This document shows, in pieces, positions 60,970 to 64,000 of a DNA stretch of 64,000 nucleotides. The position numbers and the translations under genes were made by a program. The stretch comes from FACHB-1406 sp034189065. Lineage in GTDB: Bacteria; Cyanobacteriota; Cyanobacteriia; Cyanobacteriales; Spirulinaceae. Numbering within the stretch: position 1 is the first letter of the stretch; each line of letters opens with the position of its first letter. The stretch spans positions 1 to 64,000 of the forward strand of contig JAXHVQ010000006.1 in the NCBI GenBank assembly GCA_034189065.1, written 5' to 3'. A model generated the notes under the pieces. It saw only the letters and a program-made list of their open reading frames with translations. It ran no database searches and was not told the origin of the DNA.

Positions 60970-62064
60970 ATGTCAGTCGATTTTCTCCAAACCGAATTTC
61001 TCAACAATCGAGCGAACGATTACCTCATGGCCTTGGGAATGCCCATTGTCAGCGCGATCGCGATAAAAGGATTGCAGGTATTTTTGTTGAAACCCTTGAA
61101 ACACTGGGTTCAAACAACGCCTAATAATATTGACAATGCTATGGTTCGGATTATCGAAAGTCGTCTCATTCCCGCTCTTTATTTAGGAACCATCTATATT
61201 GCGCTTCGCAATTTGAACCTACATCCGATTCTCGAACAGACTATTGATGCAACGACTGCTGTTATCGCAACCCTTTTAGGAATTCGTCTGATTGTTTCTC
61301 TCATTGAATACCTCTTACGAGTTTATTGTTTTTCGCCGCAGCGAGAAGAACTTCACTTAGACCAGAGCTTGAAGACACTACTTCCTGCAATTCGCGCCAT
61401 TGTTTGGGGTATTGGAATTATTTTCCTACTCGATAACTTAGGATTTAATGTTTCTGCGGTTGTTGCGAGTTTGGGAATTGGGGGTGTTGCGATCGCCTTA
61501 GCGTCCCAAGGGGTTTTACAAGATTTATTTAGTTACTTTGCAATTTTACTAGACCGTCCCTTTGAGTTAGGCGATTTCATTATTGTTGGCGACTATTTAG
61601 GAACGGTGGAGCAAGTAGGAATCAAAACAACTCGACTTCAAAGTTTGAGTGGGGAAGAAATTATTATGGCAAATACCGATCTGACAAGCTCGCGCATTCG
61701 TAACTTTAAACGCATGGCAAAACGTCGCGTTGAGTTTAAAATTGGTGTAGCTTATGAAACTTCTCTCGAACGGTTAAAGGAAATTCCTTTACTCCTTAGA
61801 AATATATTGGAAGAAACCGAATGCGTCGTTTTCGATCGCGCCCACTTCAGCCACTACGACGAATTTAGCCTCATTTTTGAAATTGTCTATTTCGTTACGA
61901 GCAACGATTATAACCAATACATGGACGTGCAACAAACCGTGAATTTTAGAATTAAGCAAGAGTTTGAAAAGCGCGCGATCGCATTTGCCTATCCCCTCCC
62001 AGTGAATCTTGTCCCAAGTCTTTCCTCCAAAGTCGAGCCCGTAGAGTCTTGTGCGAGCGTTTAG
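60970..62064 (+). CDS. MscS family mechanosensitive channel, second
   Basis: A 364-residue channel from ATG 60970 (MSVDFLQTEFLNNRANDYLM), preceded by GAGG. Membrane helices lie at about 18-38, 60-80, 90-115 and 140-180, with the pore helix VSAVVASLGIGGVAIALASQGVLQDLF and the beta domain around FELGDFIIVGDYLGTVEQVGIKTTRLQSLSGEEIIMANTDL (positions about 198-240). It has one or two more helices than the 284-residue channel at 11571. It would act as an osmotic valve. Confidence 0.93.
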   Translation: MSVDFLQTEFLNNRANDYLMALGMPIVSAIAIKGLQVFLLKPLKHWVQTTPNNIDNAMVRIIESRLIPALYLGTIYIALRNLNLHPILEQTIDATTAVIATLLGIRLIVSLIEYLLRVYCFSPQREELHLDQSLKTLLPAIRAIVWGIGIIFLLDNLGFNVSAVVASLGIGGVAIALASQGVLQDLFSYFAILLDRPFELGDFIIVGDYLGTVEQVGIKTTRLQSLSGEEIIMANTDLTSSRIRNFKRMAKRRVEFKIGVAYETSLERLKEIPLLLRNILEETECVVFDRAHFSHYDEFSLIFEIVYFVTSNDYNQYMDVQQTVNFRIKQEFEKRAIAFAYPLPVNLVPSLSSKVEPVESCASV

Positions 62065-62327
62065 CACCCAATCTCATTGATGTTCGCTGAATATCTTGTA
62101 TTTGCACTCCCTAATAGACTCATCGAATTAACTTTAGAGAAAGATTAATTTGAGCCAGCTTCCTTAAGATTTTAAAATCTAAACACTCTCAAAATCGACC
62201 GCAATTTCACCCCTTTTTATTTTTCATAAGAAAGATATTAAAGTCACAAAATTGCATAGATTTACTGTTGGCGATTTAATTTCATGTGTTAGCTTGAAAT
62301 TAACTCCCTAAGAAAGATCGAATCCCC

Positions 62328-64000
62328 ATGACTTTGCACAAAAATAAAGCATTTGGGCTTATTAGTCAGTTCGGCCTACTCCTCCTACCGCTCATTGTGC
62401 TTACTCCAAACGCCAGAGCGCAAATCAGCAGTGACGGAACCCTCTCAACAACCGTTACAACCCCCAACAATCAAAACTTTATCATTAATAACGGCGATCG
62501 CGCGGGAACCAACCTCTTCCATAGTTTCAGCCAATTTTCGCTCCCCACAAACGGTTCTGCCTTCTTCAATAATGCCACCGACATTACCAATATCTTCAGC
62601 CGCATTACAGGAGGTAATATTTCCAATATCGACGGGCTAATAAAAGCTAACGGCAACGCCAACTTATTTCTGCTCAATCCCAGCGGAATCCTCTTCGGAC
62701 CCAACGCCCGCCTCGATATTGGCGGCTCCTTTATCGGCACGACCGCCAACAGCGTCCAGTTCGCCGATGGCATCGCCTTCAGTGCAACCAACCCCAACGC
62801 CTCGCCCATCCTCAGCATGAGCGTTCCGATAGGCTTGCAATTCGCCTTGAACCCCTCCCCCATTCAAGTCCAAGGCACCGGTCACAACCTAACGCTAGAC
62901 ACCACCACAACCGGCTTTCCCCCCTTCACGCGAGAACCCAATCCCGCTGCACTAACCGTACAACCGGGCAAAACCCTAGCCCTAGTCGGCGGCAACGTTT
63001 CCCTCGATGGCGGTCAACTGGTCGCCGAAGGAGGACGCATCGAAGTCGGCAGCGTCGGTTTCGGCAGAGTCGGCTTGACTCCCACCGCTTCTGGCTTTGC
63101 CCTCAACTACGGTGGCGCACCCGTCTTCCGGGATATTCAACTCTCGCAAAAAGCCCTCATTGATGCCAGCGGTTCCGACAGCACCGGCGGCATCCACATT
63201 GCAGGACGACAGGTTCGAGTGCTAGACGGTTCTATCGGACTCATTCAAAACATCGGAACCTCTGAGGGTGGCAAAATCGCCGTCAATGCTACCGATTTAG
63301 TGGAGTTTACCGGAACCTCTGCCGACGGACAATTTCGGGCAAACTTGACAACCGAAACGACCACAGACCGACCCAGCGGCGATATCGAAGTCAGTGCCAG
63401 AGACCTCATCTTCCGCGAAGGCGGGCAACTGGTCACCCGCACCTTTACCGCCGGAAATGCAGGGAAAATGTCGATTAATACCTCCCAGTCGGTTCAGGTT
63501 CTCGGAATCTCCCCCATCAATTTTCGCTTTCCGAGCAACATTTTCGCCACAACCAGCGGACGCGCCACGGGGAGTGCAGGGGATGTGGATATTGCAACCA
63601 AGCGATTAGTGGTGGCAGACGGGGCAGTCATATCCAACGCTTCGTTTAGTAATGGGACAGGTGGCACATTGAGAATCAATGCAGAGTCAGTGGAAATAAG
63701 CGGCGTTGACTCGGTGTTTCAAACGCCCTCAGACTTGAGGGTGGGAAGTTTTCGCGGAGGCGATGGAGGAAGGCTGTTGCTCAATACTCAACGGCTGATC
63801 GTCCGCGATGGGGGTCGCATCAATGGTTGGACCATCGACCGCGGCAATGCCGGCACGATCGACATCAATGCGTCTCAATTTATCGCTCTCGATGGAGGTA
63901 CGATTACTGCCTCGGGAACCGTTCCCGATCCCCGCGTCATCGTGGTTGGCGGCGTAGACCCGGAATTAACCGGACAAGCGGGACGCATCGGTATCAATAC
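62328..64000 (+). CDS. Filamentous haemagglutinin-type secreted protein, 3' partial
   Basis: Open from ATG 62328 to the window edge, about 557 residues so far. A signal peptide (FGLISQFGLLLLPLIVLTPNARAQ) is followed by the TPS secretion domain: NFIINNGDRAGTNLFHSFSQFSLPTNGSAFF, NIFSRITGGNISNIDGLIKANGNANLFLLNPSGILFGPNARLD with the NLFLLNP motif and NPNG-like turn. Beta-helix repeats with G-rich turns then run on (GGRIEVGSVG, SGDIEVSARDL, NAGTIDINASQ). It is a TpsA exoprotein secreted through a two-partner TpsB barrel not seen here. It would act in adhesion or contact. Confidence 0.95.
   Translation, partial: MTLHKNKAFGLISQFGLLLLPLIVLTPNARAQISSDGTLSTTVTTPNNQNFIINNGDRAGTNLFHSFSQFSLPTNGSAFFNNATDITNIFSRITGGNISNIDGLIKANGNANLFLLNPSGILFGPNARLDIGGSFIGTTANSVQFADGIAFSATNPNASPILSMSVPIGLQFALNPSPIQVQGTGHNLTLDTTTTGFPPFTREPNPAALTVQPGKTLALVGGNVSLDGGQLVAEGGRIEVGSVGFGRVGLTPTASGFALNYGGAPVFRDIQLSQKALIDASGSDSTGGIHIAGRQVRVLDGSIGLIQNIGTSEGGKIAVNATDLVEFTGTSADGQFRANLTTETTTDRPSGDIEVSARDLIFREGGQLVTRTFTAGNAGKMSINTSQSVQVLGISPINFRFPSNIFATTSGRATGSAGDVDIATKRLVVADGAVISNASFSNGTGGTLRINAESVEISGVDSVFQTPSDLRVGSFRGGDGGRLLLNTQRLIVRDGGRINGWTIDRGNAGTIDINASQFIALDGGTITASGTVPDPRVIVVGGVDPELTGQAGRIGIN

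Overview
The window is cyanobacterial chromosome. The octamer GCGATCGC (HIP1) occurs very often in genes and spacers. Heptanucleotide short tandem repeats and GC-rich palindromes sit between genes. The gene content is typical of the phylum: a magnesium-chelatase H subunit, a hormogonium polysaccharide protein (HpsL), a PilT ATPase, a KaiB-domain protein, a Ser/Thr-kinase/AAA/histidine-kinase fusion and PAS-rich kinases. A filamentous, gliding cyanobacterium is the best guess. No rRNA or tRNA gene, CRISPR array or complete insertion sequence was recognised, so the genus cannot be named.

Layout. 0-4.7 kb: the 3' end of a large secreted-type protein with a nidogen-like domain and a lysozyme-like C-terminus, a membrane-anchored HEAT-repeat protein, and a convergent SGNH-like hydrolase. 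4.8-7.5 kb: a divergent GH10 glycosidase with a repeat-derived tail, then two genes each split by a short element with 11-bp inverted ends and TA target duplications (a MITE family). One is a four-helix-bundle protein; the other is a nucleotidyltransferase-fold protein that has also lost its acidic residues. 7.7-15.6 kb: a FecR protein divergent from an outer-membrane barrel, a winged-helix protein with an MscS channel, two beta-lactamase-fold hydrolases and a YetF-like protein. 15.6-20.1 kb: a minus-strand GTPase cassette (dynamin-like GTPase, second TRAFAC-type GTPase, tail-anchored protein, small helical protein). 20.2-25.4 kb: rsmH, a helical-repeat protein, a cardiolipin-synthase-like PLD enzyme, and DUF3616 and DUF2294 proteins. 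25.7-32.6 kb: a signalling block with an ethylene-receptor-type kinase carrying seven PAS domains, a receiver-kinase hybrid and a NarL-type regulator. 33-40 kb: a PRC-barrel protein, a lipoprotein and a polysaccharide cluster (GT4, sulfotransferase, GT2, HpsL). 40.1-43.4 kb: a zinc-ribbon membrane protein, a ProA-like protein lacking the catalytic Cys, and a CapA-like lipoprotein. 43.5-50.4 kb: a giant kinase fusion followed by a receiver-cyclase. 50.5-58.1 kb: a ChlH-family subunit, a small membrane protein, PilT, a KaiB-domain protein and an L,D-transpeptidase. 58.2-64 kb: a PIN/UPF0175 toxin-antitoxin pair, an AAC(3)-I-like acetyltransferase, a nucleoside phosphorylase-like protein, a 57-residue protein, a second MscS channel and the start of a haemagglutinin-type secreted protein that runs off the window.

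How they fit together. Three signalling modules are visible: ethylene-type receptor with receiver-kinase; kinase fusion with receiver-cyclase; and the KaiB-domain protein beside PilT. A surface theme (pili, sulfated polysaccharide, haemagglutinin, barrel, cell-wall enzymes) fits a motile, mat-forming lifestyle. The most promising poorly described items are the GTPase cassette, the TA-flanked MITE family with its two broken genes, and the nidogen/lysozyme-like plus HEAT pair.
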